Shown here one piece after another: positions 28,943 to 37,348 of a stretch of 64,000 nt of DNA; position 1 is the first letter of the stretch; the number at the start of each line of letters is the position of its first letter. The notes beneath the pieces were generated by a model. That model ran no database searches, had not been told where the DNA came from, and saw nothing but the letters and a program-made list of their open reading frames with translations. Position numbers and translations under genes: made by a program. Origin of the DNA: JAWKNZ01 sp041391425 (lineage in GTDB: Bacteria > Bdellovibrionota_B > Oligoflexia > Oligoflexales > JAWKNZ01); contig JAWKNZ010000004.1 in the NCBI GenBank assembly GCA_041391425.1, positions 124,001 to 188,000 on the forward strand. Reading direction: 5' to 3'.

Positions 28943-29305
28943 ACTTCGTATTTTTGCCTTCCTTAAACATTCTGATTTTTTATGACGTTAGTTTCAGTAT
29001 TAAATTTAATATTCATTTATATTTATTAACATGAATTCTTTATAATTACTGAATTAGGTTTATGCTGAGTGTTTTTAGTAACCATCAGAATATACTAGCA
29101 ATCTTTAAGAATTTTTCATAATTCCACAACAGTTGCTAATTGCCATACGCTTCTAGTCTTCAGAATCACTTGATTTATCCGAAAAATATATTGAAACAAT
29201 CAAGAAATTAATACGAACTGAAAATGTCGTTTTAGTCTATGCAGGTGTTCGAATTGGTTTAATTGCTGTTAAGAAAGTATGGCACTCTAAAAATAAAAGG
29301 TAATC
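28943..29305. other. Intergenic region with a possible gene remnant
   Basis: A 48-codon frame without an ATG runs from 29157 to the TAA at 29301-29303 (DLSEKYIETIKKLIRTENVV, then KKVWHSKNKR at the end) and looks protein-like. It may be the 3' stub of a deleted gene upstream of the NERD helicase. The rest is A+T-rich and shows nothing recognisable. Confidence 0.35.
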
Positions 29306-31309
29306 ATGGCTGTCTTATACCCAGATTCTCAAAAAACGAAGGTTATTTTTATAAGTGATGCAGAGCAGCAATTCTATGATGCGTGCCGGTCGCAATTGGG
29401 AAATGATTGGAAAGTCTATTATTCTTGTAATTTATCGGCAATGGAAGATGAAAATGGTTTGCGAGATAATGAAATAGATTTTGTCGCCTATCATAAAGAT
29501 ATCGGTATCATAGTTATTGAAGTAAAAGGTGGCCGCATTCATTATGACCGTGACTTGTCGGTGTTTTATTCGGTAAACAGAAATGACGAGCGGTTTAAAA
29601 TCAAAGATCCATTTAAGCAAGCACTGGTGTGGAAAAGCAGGTTTTTTAGATACCTTCGTAAGAAAGGTATCAAAGTACCGATTTGTCACGCTGTTTGCTT
29701 CCCTTCTGTTGAGGAAACTGAATTTCCGGTGATGGCAAGTGTCGAACCACAGATTTTGATAGGTAGGTCGAAGATAAAGAGTTTGGAAAAAAGTTTAATT
29801 GAATTAGCCCATGCATCTTTACCAAAACGGGAAGAAGAAGGTATTAAAGATGTTTCGCTGCAGTTAGATAAAATTCTCGCAGGAACTACTTTTACCAGCA
29901 AACTGTTTTTAAGAGATTATATCGATAGTCAAAATTTTAAGGTTAAGGATATAGAAGAGGTTAGTGATTCTCTGCTGACTCCTATTGCTACTAGCTCTAG
30001 ACTAGGAATAGAGGGAGAAGCAGGTACGGGGAAAACAATCTTAGCCTTGCTGCTTGCAAAGAAATTTCTCTTAGAAGGTAAACGGGTCCTCCTATTGTCA
30101 TCAAATCTGCTTCTGAATTTATTTTTCAAAAAAGAGATTGGAGATGGAGTTGAAATTTATACGTATATAGAATTGGCAGCATTGTTTGATGTTAATTTGT
30201 TGGAACCGAGTAAGGGTTTCGAGGGGGACCGTAAGGATTGGCTTCAATTTGCAGGGCCTGAAAAGTTAAAAAAAGCGATTAGCTCATCTGGAAAGAAATA
30301 TGATGCTGTAATATGCGATGAGGCTCAAGATGTTCAACCCTTTTGGTGGGAAGCATATGAAGAGTTGCTAGCGAAGGAATCTAGATTATATCTCTTTTTT
30401 GATCGAAGCCAGGGAGTTTTTGGTGCTGGAGGAGAAGGTGAGAAATTTATTCCAGAAGATATTTTACCGGTACCTAGTAATTATTTTCCACTAGTGAATA
30501 ATTATCGAAATACTCGCGAAATTGCTGGTTTTGCTCGAGCTTTTAGAACAGGGCGTTCTATTTTACAAAGCCATTGCGGTCGTATTGGCTATATTCCCGA
30601 AATTATAACTTATAAAGATCATGAAGATTGTCAAAGGTTACTCGGGGGGCTTTTAAGGAAATTGACGCGGACTGAAAAATTGGAGACTCATGAGATCACT
30701 TTACTTTCTGCAAGGGATCCTAATGCTAAAGATTCTGTCTTATACCAATGCAATGAAGTGGCGAAGTATCCTCTTTATCGTTTGATTCATAAGAGAAAGA
30801 CAGACTGGGCGGAAGCAACAGCTCCAAAAGGTAGCGTAGCACTTTCGACGATTGTTGGATTTAAGGGGTTAGAGACACCTGTGGGTGTTTTATTGAATTT
30901 AAGTGAATATAACTTGCCTCTAACGCATCCAATTTTATCGAGTTTAGTTTATGTTGCTTGCTCGCGAGCGAAGCATATGCTTTATGTCTTTGTTAAGGTA
31001 GGTGATCCGAAACTTAAAATTATGCAAAAAGCACTTAGGCAATTAGATGCATCGGGAGGTTTAGTTCTGCATGGAGCGAATTTAGATTTTGAGTTCGTAG
31101 GTACCGTGGCCCATTATAATCCCGATAGGGTTGGATGGTTAAAAGTTAGCGACCCTGCTTTTCAGAGAAGCAATATTATGTTTTTCCCCGAAGATGTTAA
31201 GAAAGCAGGTCTTTCAGGGTTAAAAGTTGGTTCCAAGTTAAAATTTAGACCGCAAGTAGAGGGCCTGGCTACAATTGCCTGTGATCTTAAACTTCCCGAA
31301 AGTGCTTAG
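29306..31309 (+). CDS. NERD nuclease-domain superfamily 1 helicase
   Basis: A 667-residue fusion. The N-terminal NERD domain carries the restriction-type nuclease motif with E56-x-D58 and E72-x-K74 (NEIDFVAYHKDIGIIVIEVKGG is split across residues 55-76). A superfamily 1 helicase follows: Walker A GEAGTGKT at 237-244, Walker B VICDEAQD at about 335-342, the arginine motif NYRNTREIAGFARAF, and late motifs GFKGLE and LVYVACSRAKHMLYV. A short C-terminal domain (RVGWLKVSDPAFQRSNIMFF) resembles a cold-shock-like strand pair and may bind nucleic acid. Such NERD helicases occur in phage-defence loci and as lone genes. Here no other defence gene is beside it. AGG ribosome binding site before the ATG. 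Confidence 0.87.
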   Translation: MAVLYPDSQKTKVIFISDAEQQFYDACRSQLGNDWKVYYSCNLSAMEDENGLRDNEIDFVAYHKDIGIIVIEVKGGRIHYDRDLSVFYSVNRNDERFKIKDPFKQALVWKSRFFRYLRKKGIKVPICHAVCFPSVEETEFPVMASVEPQILIGRSKIKSLEKSLIELAHASLPKREEEGIKDVSLQLDKILAGTTFTSKLFLRDYIDSQNFKVKDIEEVSDSLLTPIATSSRLGIEGEAGTGKTILALLLAKKFLLEGKRVLLLSSNLLLNLFFKKEIGDGVEIYTYIELAALFDVNLLEPSKGFEGDRKDWLQFAGPEKLKKAISSSGKKYDAVICDEAQDVQPFWWEAYEELLAKESRLYLFFDRSQGVFGAGGEGEKFIPEDILPVPSNYFPLVNNYRNTREIAGFARAFRTGRSILQSHCGRIGYIPEIITYKDHEDCQRLLGGLLRKLTRTEKLETHEITLLSARDPNAKDSVLYQCNEVAKYPLYRLIHKRKTDWAEATAPKGSVALSTIVGFKGLETPVGVLLNLSEYNLPLTHPILSSLVYVACSRAKHMLYVFVKVGDPKLKIMQKALRQLDASGGLVLHGANLDFEFVGTVAHYNPDRVGWLKVSDPAFQRSNIMFFPEDVKKAGLSGLKVGSKLKFRPQVEGLATIACDLKLPESA

Positions 31310-31479
31310 CTGAGCATTATCTAGGCAAAGTTTGCCAAATTAATTGAAAATTTTGAATTTCTGTCAGCTGTTGAGTTGCAAGAAGTTGGCATTATTGATA
31401 AATGCATCTATTTGATGATTTTAAATGTTTTTAACAAGGTGCTTTAATTGAATTAAGGGCGCGGTAAGGCAGGTTATAG

Positions 31480-31812
31480 GTGAAAACGCAAAGAAAAGAA
31501 GACACTTACTTTAGAGTTTTATATAAGGAGCCTGGAGAGTCGAAGCCTGTGACTCTAAAGGCAAAATCAATAAATGATTCCAGTTTAGGTCTAAGCTTTG
31601 TTTGCATATCTGATTTTATTTTTGATACACAAAATATAGTTGTCGATCCAAAAGAGGAAGAGCTGTCGAAGCGTTATGAGAAAGTGAGGAGCCTGCATCT
31701 ATCGATTTATATGATTCTTTCGATAGAAGAGGTCGGAGTACAAAATGATGGGTTACACTTTAGGCACGATAAGTCAAACTTATTAGTGCTTTCGAATCAA
31801 GATAATAAGTAA
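31480..31812 (+). CDS. Small hypothetical protein, possibly PilZ-like
   Basis: A 110-residue protein with a GTG start and a preceding AGG. The pattern YFRVLYKEPGESKPVTLKAKSINDSSLGLSF recalls a PilZ domain core (R near the start, then D/N-x-S-x-x-G), but the classic RxxxR and DxSxxG residues are incomplete, so the assignment is weak. Soluble, with no signal peptide. The S1-domain gene follows 51 bp later and may be cotranscribed. Confidence 0.55.
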   Translation: MKTQRKEDTYFRVLYKEPGESKPVTLKAKSINDSSLGLSFVCISDFIFDTQNIVVDPKEEELSKRYEKVRSLHLSIYMILSIEEVGVQNDGLHFRHDKSNLLVLSNQDNK

Positions 31813-31863
31813 TTCACAGCCAATGAATAATGTTCTTATGACTTTGAAAAATTTAGATCTTAA

Positions 31864-33426
31864 ATGAGGGGGAATGCTTTGGTTTCTGATATCAAGATAA
31901 ACTGGGAAGATGATGACGGAAGTTTTGAAGCAGAGTTCAAAGCAAGTAAAAACACATCTGGTAGTGGCGATGAAGATTTTTCAAATATGCTGAGTAGTGA
32001 GGTTGTGCGGAGTACGCGAGGATTTGCTGTTGGTGATAAAGTTACAGGTATCATTTGTTCTTTGAATGGTGTTGCGAAAGATATAGCTATTGAACTTGGA
32101 GGTAAGCTTTCAGCTGTAATTGCAAGAGAAGAGTTATGTGATAGCGAAGGTAAGTTAATTTATTCTGAAGGAGATAGCATCACCTCCTTTATTGTGAGTA
32201 AGAGTGGTGGAGAGATTATTCTCAGTAACTCAATGAAGCAGTCTGCTGCTAGAGAAAACGCGATTGAGTCTGCGTTTGTCAGTAAAGTTCCTGTAAGAGG
32301 CAAGGTAGAAAAAGTCAATAAAGGTGGCTTTGATATCAAGTTAATGGGAAAAACAGCATTTTGTCCTATATCAAAGATTGACTTGAAGTTTGTTGATGAT
32401 GGTAAGAAAGAAAGTTATTTAGGAAAAGAGTTCGATTTCATAATAGAAAAGTTAGCTGGAAGAGACATTGTAGTTTCGCGGCGTGCGCTTTTAGAAGTTC
32501 AACAGTCCGCTGCTTTAGAGCAACTAGTCGAGGCTATGAAAAAAGAAGTGATATTGGACGGAGTCGTTGAGGAGATTAGAGACTTTGGCGCTATTGTATC
32601 CGTTAATGGAGTTTCGGGAATGGTTCATATTTCTGAAGTTAGCCATTCGCGCTTAGAGAAGGTTGAGGAAGGTGTGCAGGTTGGTCAAAACATTCGAGTT
32701 AAAGTTTTGTCTATCGAGGAGCGAAATGGTAAGCAGCGCATCGCGTTAAGCATTAAGCAAGCTGGAAATGATCCATGGGATACTATTACTGAAAGAGTTT
32801 CCGTAGATCAAAGTTTTGTAGCTAAGGTCAAACGTTTAGAGGTATTTGGAGCATTTGTTGAAATTGAGCCTGGTATTGAGGGATTGATTCATATATCGGA
32901 GATGTCTTGGTTTAAGAGGATAAACCACCCGAAGGAATTACTAAAAGTTGGTGATGTGGTAAATGTACGGGTTTTGGCAGTCGATTCCAATAGCCGTCGT
33001 ATTTCATTGACGATGAAATCTATCGAGGATGATCCATGGATAGTTGCAAAAAGAGATTTACAGGAGGGGTTATCTTTGCAAGTGCCAATCCAATCTCTTA
33101 AGCCTTTCGGGGTCATTGTCGAATTGCGTCCAGGGGTGACTGGTGTCGTGCCTTTAAAGGCTTTAAAAGCGGCTTTTGGCGATAGTTTTCGAAAAAAATC
33201 TGCACCTGGCATAATGTTGGATGTTGTCATTGCTAAAATTGACTTTAGCGAAAGAAATATTTATCTTACTTTGCCAAACATTAGCGATGATGATAACGGC
33301 ATCGATGCCTATGAAGATTATTTGCGGAAAAAACGTGAGAAAAAACTGGAAGAAAGCAAAAGCTCAGACGCTTTGGGTAGCTTTGGCGAGCTGTTAAAGC
33401 AATCGCTGACCAAGTCTAAATATTAA
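31864..33426 (+). CDS. S1 RNA-binding domain protein, ribosomal protein S1-like
   Basis: A 520-residue protein with five tandem S1 domains: about 55-125 (degenerate), 140-205, 220-295 (VILDGVVEEIRDFGAIVSVNG), 310-380 (SFVAKVKRLEVFGAFVEIEPG) and 390-465 (SLQVPIQSLKPFGVIVELRPG). The number and order resemble ribosomal protein S1, which helps load mRNA onto the 30S subunit, although the true rpsA is usually slightly longer and the last repeats here are weaker. An acidic leader and a lysine-rich tail frame the domains. The first codon may be ATG 31864, or TTG 31879 with the GAGGGGG just before it as ribosome site. A B repeat begins three bases after the stop. Confidence 0.82.
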   Translation: MRGNALVSDIKINWEDDDGSFEAEFKASKNTSGSGDEDFSNMLSSEVVRSTRGFAVGDKVTGIICSLNGVAKDIAIELGGKLSAVIAREELCDSEGKLIYSEGDSITSFIVSKSGGEIILSNSMKQSAARENAIESAFVSKVPVRGKVEKVNKGGFDIKLMGKTAFCPISKIDLKFVDDGKKESYLGKEFDFIIEKLAGRDIVVSRRALLEVQQSAALEQLVEAMKKEVILDGVVEEIRDFGAIVSVNGVSGMVHISEVSHSRLEKVEEGVQVGQNIRVKVLSIEERNGKQRIALSIKQAGNDPWDTITERVSVDQSFVAKVKRLEVFGAFVEIEPGIEGLIHISEMSWFKRINHPKELLKVGDVVNVRVLAVDSNSRRISLTMKSIEDDPWIVAKRDLQEGLSLQVPIQSLKPFGVIVELRPGVTGVVPLKALKAAFGDSFRKKSAPGIMLDVVIAKIDFSERNIYLTLPNISDDDNGIDAYEDYLRKKREKKLEESKSSDALGSFGELLKQSLTKSKY

Positions 33427-33429
33427 ACT

Positions 33430-33773
33430 GAAATCTGAAATTTTTTGAAAAACTTTAGGGCATGTTGACGTTTCATTTTCGTAGCGAGAGACAAATACTT
33501 CTGAAAGTCGCAGCTGGAAGGGTTTCAAAAATTACCGAGGTGTACTAGATGTACATTGAGGATAATTTTTGAAACCCTGACAACGTTGTGACTCAAGGGT
33601 TTGGCTCGTAGTAGGAAATGAAACGTCAACACGCCCTAGTATTTTCACCGGATTCGAAGTTCGCTCAGGTGCTAGGTGCGAGGAGGAGGGAAACCGTAGT
33701 GTACATGTTGGTACATGAGGATTTCCCGACGACGAAGCAACGCCGCAACCGGCTAGAAATTCGGATCCGGGAT
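33430..33773 (+). repeat. Repeat family B, copy 5, split by element A
   Basis: B sequence runs 33430-33457 and resumes at 33637-33773, ending GGATCCGGGAT. The interruption is exactly element A plus a duplicated TA. Removing A and one TA restores the uninterrupted B sequence seen at 10990-11158 (CTTTAGTATTTTC at the joint). Confidence 0.88.
33458..33636. mobile_element. Element A, copy 2, nested in a B repeat
   Basis: A 179-bp inverted-repeat element flanked by TA at 33456-33457 and 33637-33638. Its terminal repeats are GGGCATGTTGACGTTTCAT on the left and the reverse complement of GGGCGTGTTGACGTTTCAT on the right. It differs from copy 1 by a few substitutions and small compensating indels. 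Insertion into an existing B copy shows that A moved after B had spread. Confidence 0.9.
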
Positions 33774-33778
33774 TAAAG

Positions 33779-33805
33779 GGAGCAAAACCTATCATACTTT
33801 GCTCC
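33779..33805. terminator. Hairpin between converging genes
   Basis: GGAGCAAA (33779-33786) pairs with TTTGCTCC (33798-33805). It lies between the plus-strand S1 gene and the minus-strand GspC-like gene, and could act in both directions. Confidence 0.5.
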
Positions 33806-33829
33806 TCTTAATAAGTATATCGATAAGGA

Positions 33830-34544
33830 CTAATCGATTGAAAGGGTCATATCTTGCTCAACGCCATCTCTTTCAATTACAATGTCGATCGAAGTGGCAT
33901 TCTTTAGCTTTTAAGCAAGCTGATTGCACCTGCAGCGCTGTTTAGTTCGATACCATTGATCGCTGTGACTACATCGAGATCACGGAATCCGCCCTTGTCA
34001 AAAATGCTATCTGGATCGATTTGTGAAAGCTGAAATCCTTTGACGACTCCATCTTTCATATAGGGTTGGGCGGTTGCCTGCATTAATATTTTTGCCATGT
34101 CTTTTGTACGATCTTATCCCGATAGGCAGCAGTCATTTTTATCTTTCCGCCTTTCCTTTCAAAGCCATCTTCTGAAAAATTTTCAGCAAACTTGGGCTGG
34201 TTGGACTTTCCGCCTTTACCTTCTGCTAAAGCTTTGCCAGCAAATTTATCTTGATACACTTTTGTCTTTACTTGGTCCTTGAGGACAACAATGTATTGTT
34301 TGGATATTTGGACAATTCTATATTTTTCAGATATTGCATGACCTTCTCTATATGCCTGTACTTTTCCACTTTCGCTTTCTTTTACTAAGACCACATTTCT
34401 GCCAGTGGTTTTAGATACAATGGTACCCATAATAGTGATGCCTATGGATTTGCTTGAGGCAATAGGTAAACTTTCTGCAAACGATGCAGACCTGAGTAGC
34501 ATGTATAATAAAGGTAACAAAATTATGAAAATGCTACGAGTCAT
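33830..34544 (-). pseudogene. GspC-like HR-PDZ protein, broken by two frameshifts
   Basis: The first frame (34544 to 34083) has a signal peptide (IFIILLPLLYMLLRSASFAES) and a homology-region-like domain (GRNVVLVKESESGKVQAYRE, HAISEKYRIVQIS). A second frame continues with a PDZ domain (LMQATAQPYMKDGVVKGFQ, DKGGFRDLDVVTAINGIELN). A third frame supplies the last strands (LKNATSIDIVIERDGVEQDM) to a stop at 33830. Two single-base losses, near 34100 and at an A4 run near 33912, would restore one ORF of about 238 codons. HR plus PDZ is the plan of type II secretion GspC, but no other gsp gene is near. It is a decayed gene or carries sequencing errors. Confidence 0.7.
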
Positions 34545-34840
34545 TGGACTTTTACCTTCCGGTTATTCAAAGCTAGGTTTGAGATCTATATCGGAACATT
34601 ATGGGCTGATAGATTAAAAAAATAGTCATTGTGATAGGCGGGTAATGGATGTAATTTTTGAATATAATTAATGAAAATATTCTTATTTTTTTGAAAGCTC
34701 AAAAATGATTGTCGAGATGTAGTAGAGTATTAGATGGAATGAATAGTATATTGTTTATGGGGGTTCTATAGTTTGAGTATCGTTAATTTGTAAGATACAC
34801 TGTTATTTACAGTTTTTTAATGTCTTAGGAAGATCTGGAT

Positions 34841-35645
34841 ATGCTACGGATAAAAAATAACTTGTTATTGCTTTTGATCTGCTCTGTGTTTGTCATAACT
34901 TGTCGTTCTACGAGAGCTTACAAGCCGCTCCGTTGCTATTGCGCAAGAAGAGGAGGATGCTTATGTTAGTGCTTCTGATACGAATGAAAATCTATGTATT
35001 TATAAAGTAAAAATTTTTTTGGAAAAATGGATTTGATATTGATGCTTTTCGTAGAGGCGCTATTTCTACGCATGTGTATCAAGTTGCGAAGGAAAGTTTT
35101 ATAGGGCAATACAATAAAATTAAAGATGATGATAGATTTAGATACCGTAATTTATCGGCGTTAATTAAAAAGATACGTGAAAAGTCACTATAAATATAAA
35201 TTGTAGTATTTGGGAGCCTTCAGCAAGTACACGGATTTCTTCTGAAGGTTTGCAAGCTGCAGATATTGAAGATGGAGCATTTAGTATACTTGAGTTGTTT
35301 GCTATGGACTGTGCTATTGCAGAGAAGCGAGTTGCAAGTACAAATGGTATTGTCGAAAACATACCTTCTGGTGAATCTGTCGTAGAGCAGCTTGCTGATT
35401 TGAATCAGCTTGTTGAGTATCGTAGTGATGTCGGAGTTTTATCAGCAGTGGCAGCTTCTATGGTCCATGGGGAAATGATTCGTCAAAGTAAGATGCATGA
35501 ATGGGGACCGAATCAAACAGTAGATTTTAAAACTATACGAGATCCAGATTATTTACATTATAAAGACTGTAGTCAGAGAGTGAAACAAGGGATGTGTCCT
35601 TGTCCTAATAAAATCGAGATCAAGGATAATAGATTGAGCTTGTAG
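34841..35645 (+). pseudogene. Decayed lipoprotein gene with three frameshifts
   Basis: ATG 34841 (AGGA upstream) begins a lipoprotein signal, MLRIKNNLLLLLICSVFVITC. Protein-like sequence then jumps frames three times: near 34911, at a T7 run (35014-35020), and near 35180. Joined together the segments read CRST, RSVAIAQEEEDAYVSASD, FDIDAFRRGAISTHVYQ, NLSALIKKIREK, then INCSIWEPSAS and the open frame to the stop at 35645. The C-terminal part holds several cysteines (CSQRVKQGMCPCPN). No family is recognised. Confidence 0.55.
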
Positions 35646-35682
35646 CTTTTTATTATCAAAATAAAAATTAAGGTGACAATTT

Positions 35683-36387
35683 ATGAAGCAACCATATCAA
35701 AAACATATAAAGAAAGTGCTGAACAAAAAAATACTTCAACTTAATGATATCATTGCTGATATCGATATGCTACTCACTGAAATGGAAACGGAGTGGTATC
35801 GGGTTTGCATTTTTGGATCAGCGAGAACTAAAAGAGATACTGAATTATATAAACTGGTTTATAGATTGGCTTTTCAACTCGCAAGTAATGGTATTGATAT
35901 CGTTACAGGCGGTGGGCCCGGTTTAATGGAAGCGGCAAATAAGGGTGCTAAGGATGGTTGTCAGAAAAGTCGTTCTATAGGTTTGCCCATACATTTGCCA
36001 TTTGAGTCTGATGCTAACGAGCATATGGATGTGTCCCGTAGGCATCGCAAATTCTCGTCCCGGCTGGATGAATTTATGAGAATTAGCCATGCAGTTGTCA
36101 TTACTCCAGGAGGGATTGGGACACTATTGGAGTTGTTTTATACATGGCAATTAATTCAAGTAGATCACATCAAGCCACGGCCAATCATCTTATTAGGAGG
36201 GGATGGAATGTGGCCAGATCTTTTGAAATGGTTAGATAACTGGACTGTGGCAAACAAATTAATGTCTAGAGATGACTTTAATCTCTTGGTTAATTTAGAG
36301 ACTGCTGAAGATGTCGTGAATTATTTAAAACCCAATATTGAAGAGTTTCGTAAGACAGCTTCAAGGCCACCTGAGGTAACTAAGTAA
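35683..36387 (+). CDS. LOG family protein (cytokinin-activating/lysine-decarboxylase-like)
   Basis: A 234-residue Rossmann-fold protein. The family motifs GGGPGLMEAANKGA (residues about 78-91) and PGGIGTLLELFYTWQL (about 144-159) are both intact; the second is the PGGxGTxxE active-site signature. Members hydrolyse nucleotide monophosphates at the N-glycosidic bond, as in plant and fungal cytokinin activation, and bacterial members may clean up damaged nucleotides. The N-terminal 40 residues add a helix. AAGGTG ribosome site precedes the ATG; neighbouring genes do not hint at a pathway. Confidence 0.9.
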   Translation: MKQPYQKHIKKVLNKKILQLNDIIADIDMLLTEMETEWYRVCIFGSARTKRDTELYKLVYRLAFQLASNGIDIVTGGGPGLMEAANKGAKDGCQKSRSIGLPIHLPFESDANEHMDVSRRHRKFSSRLDEFMRISHAVVITPGGIGTLLELFYTWQLIQVDHIKPRPIILLGGDGMWPDLLKWLDNWTVANKLMSRDDFNLLVNLETAEDVVNYLKPNIEEFRKTASRPPEVTK

Positions 36388-36557
36388 TTTGTTATTACTT
36401 TTGCTTGTAATGCTTCCCAATAGTTTTCTCTAAAGCTTTTTATTTCTTCTGTCGATACTAGCGTTATCTTTGAGAAAAGATGATTTTTTCTCAAAGAAAT
36501 TAAATACTTCTTTGTCAGTTTTAAAAGTTTAGTGATTAGAGGAAGAAAGGTGATAAC

Positions 36558-36971
36558 ATGGCAGCAGGCATTATACCGAACAAACCTGGAAATGTCCGAA
36601 TTCGTTCTCCGCGTTTTTTACCGGATAAAGAATTGTTTGTAAAATCGAAGACTATTGGGACTTCACTTTGCTATCGCTTAAAAGCAGATGATATTTCATT
36701 AACTGGTCTGCTTTTGTCATGGGAGTTTGACTCACATGTGCCTTTTATAAAAAATACGCTGATTGAAATGGAGATAGATTCTGATTGTATTTGGCTTGAA
36801 GAGCCTATTAGCTGTATCGGCCGTGTTGTTCGTAGAATGAACGAAGCCGGCACAAAGTTTGGGATAGTTATTGTTCAAATGGACGGTGAAGCTATCCATG
36901 AATGGGATAATTGCGTTAAGGCTTTAGAAGAGCGTAGAAAAAACGCTGATTTTAGTTGTGAAGCCGCTTAG
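36558..36971 (+). CDS. PilZ domain protein
   Basis: A 137-residue single-domain protein. The N-terminus has PGNVRIRSPRFLPDKELFVK. The core SLCYRLKADDISLTGLLLSWEF followed by NTLIEMEIDS and CIGRVVRRMNEAGTKFGIVIVQM has the strand order of a PilZ domain (D-x-S-x-x-G pattern DISLTG). PilZ domains bind cyclic-di-GMP and control motility or surface functions, though the RxxxR motif is not strict here. AGGAAGAAAGG precedes the start. Stands alone between LOG and htpG. Confidence 0.72.
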   Translation: MAAGIIPNKPGNVRIRSPRFLPDKELFVKSKTIGTSLCYRLKADDISLTGLLLSWEFDSHVPFIKNTLIEMEIDSDCIWLEEPISCIGRVVRRMNEAGTKFGIVIVQMDGEAIHEWDNCVKALEERRKNADFSCEAA

Positions 36972-36986
36972 GGAGCGCATTATACT

Positions 36987-37274
36987 TTGGATAATTTTTT
37001 CTGCTTATTTAGATTCTTTTATAAAAAGCTGTTGGGCCAGCACAGCCACAAAGGTGTAACGAGAAAAGTACTTGGTTTATATTACTATAATCATGGCGTT
37101 TTTTCTGGTGCGCTGGGGAGAGGTGCTTATCAAGCAGCTTTTTTATATTGCGTAAAATTTAATTCTTCTGATTTTATCATAAATTGTTTCAATCGGCTTA
37201 GCTTTGAAAATAGCAAAGAATACCTCCAAATATTGTATCTTGACCGTAACCAGGAATCTTTATACATAATCTAA
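36987..37274 (+). CDS. Possible small hypothetical protein
   Basis: A 95-residue frame with a TTG start, 15 bp after the PilZ gene and with AGGGAG upstream at 12 bases. It is rich in aromatic residues (GLYYYNHGVFSGALGRGAYQAA). No homology is recognised, and the composition is only moderately protein-like, so it may not be a gene. Confidence 0.25.
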   Translation: MDNFFCLFRFFYKKLLGQHSHKGVTRKVLGLYYYNHGVFSGALGRGAYQAAFLYCVKFNSSDFIINCFNRLSFENSKEYLQILYLDRNQESLYII

Positions 37275-37348
37275 TGTCCGTGGAGTCCACGTATTAATGG
37301 GCTTTTAAAAAAATAATTAAATTTCAATAAGTTATAAGGAGCTATGGG

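Noticed and set aside
33458..33636. Element A as a transcription terminator or riboswitch
   Set aside because: The TA target duplication and a second identical-length copy elsewhere show that it is a transposed element.
33532..33795. An 87-codon minus-strand ORF
   Set aside because: It runs through the nested A and B elements, with no ribosome site and no family.
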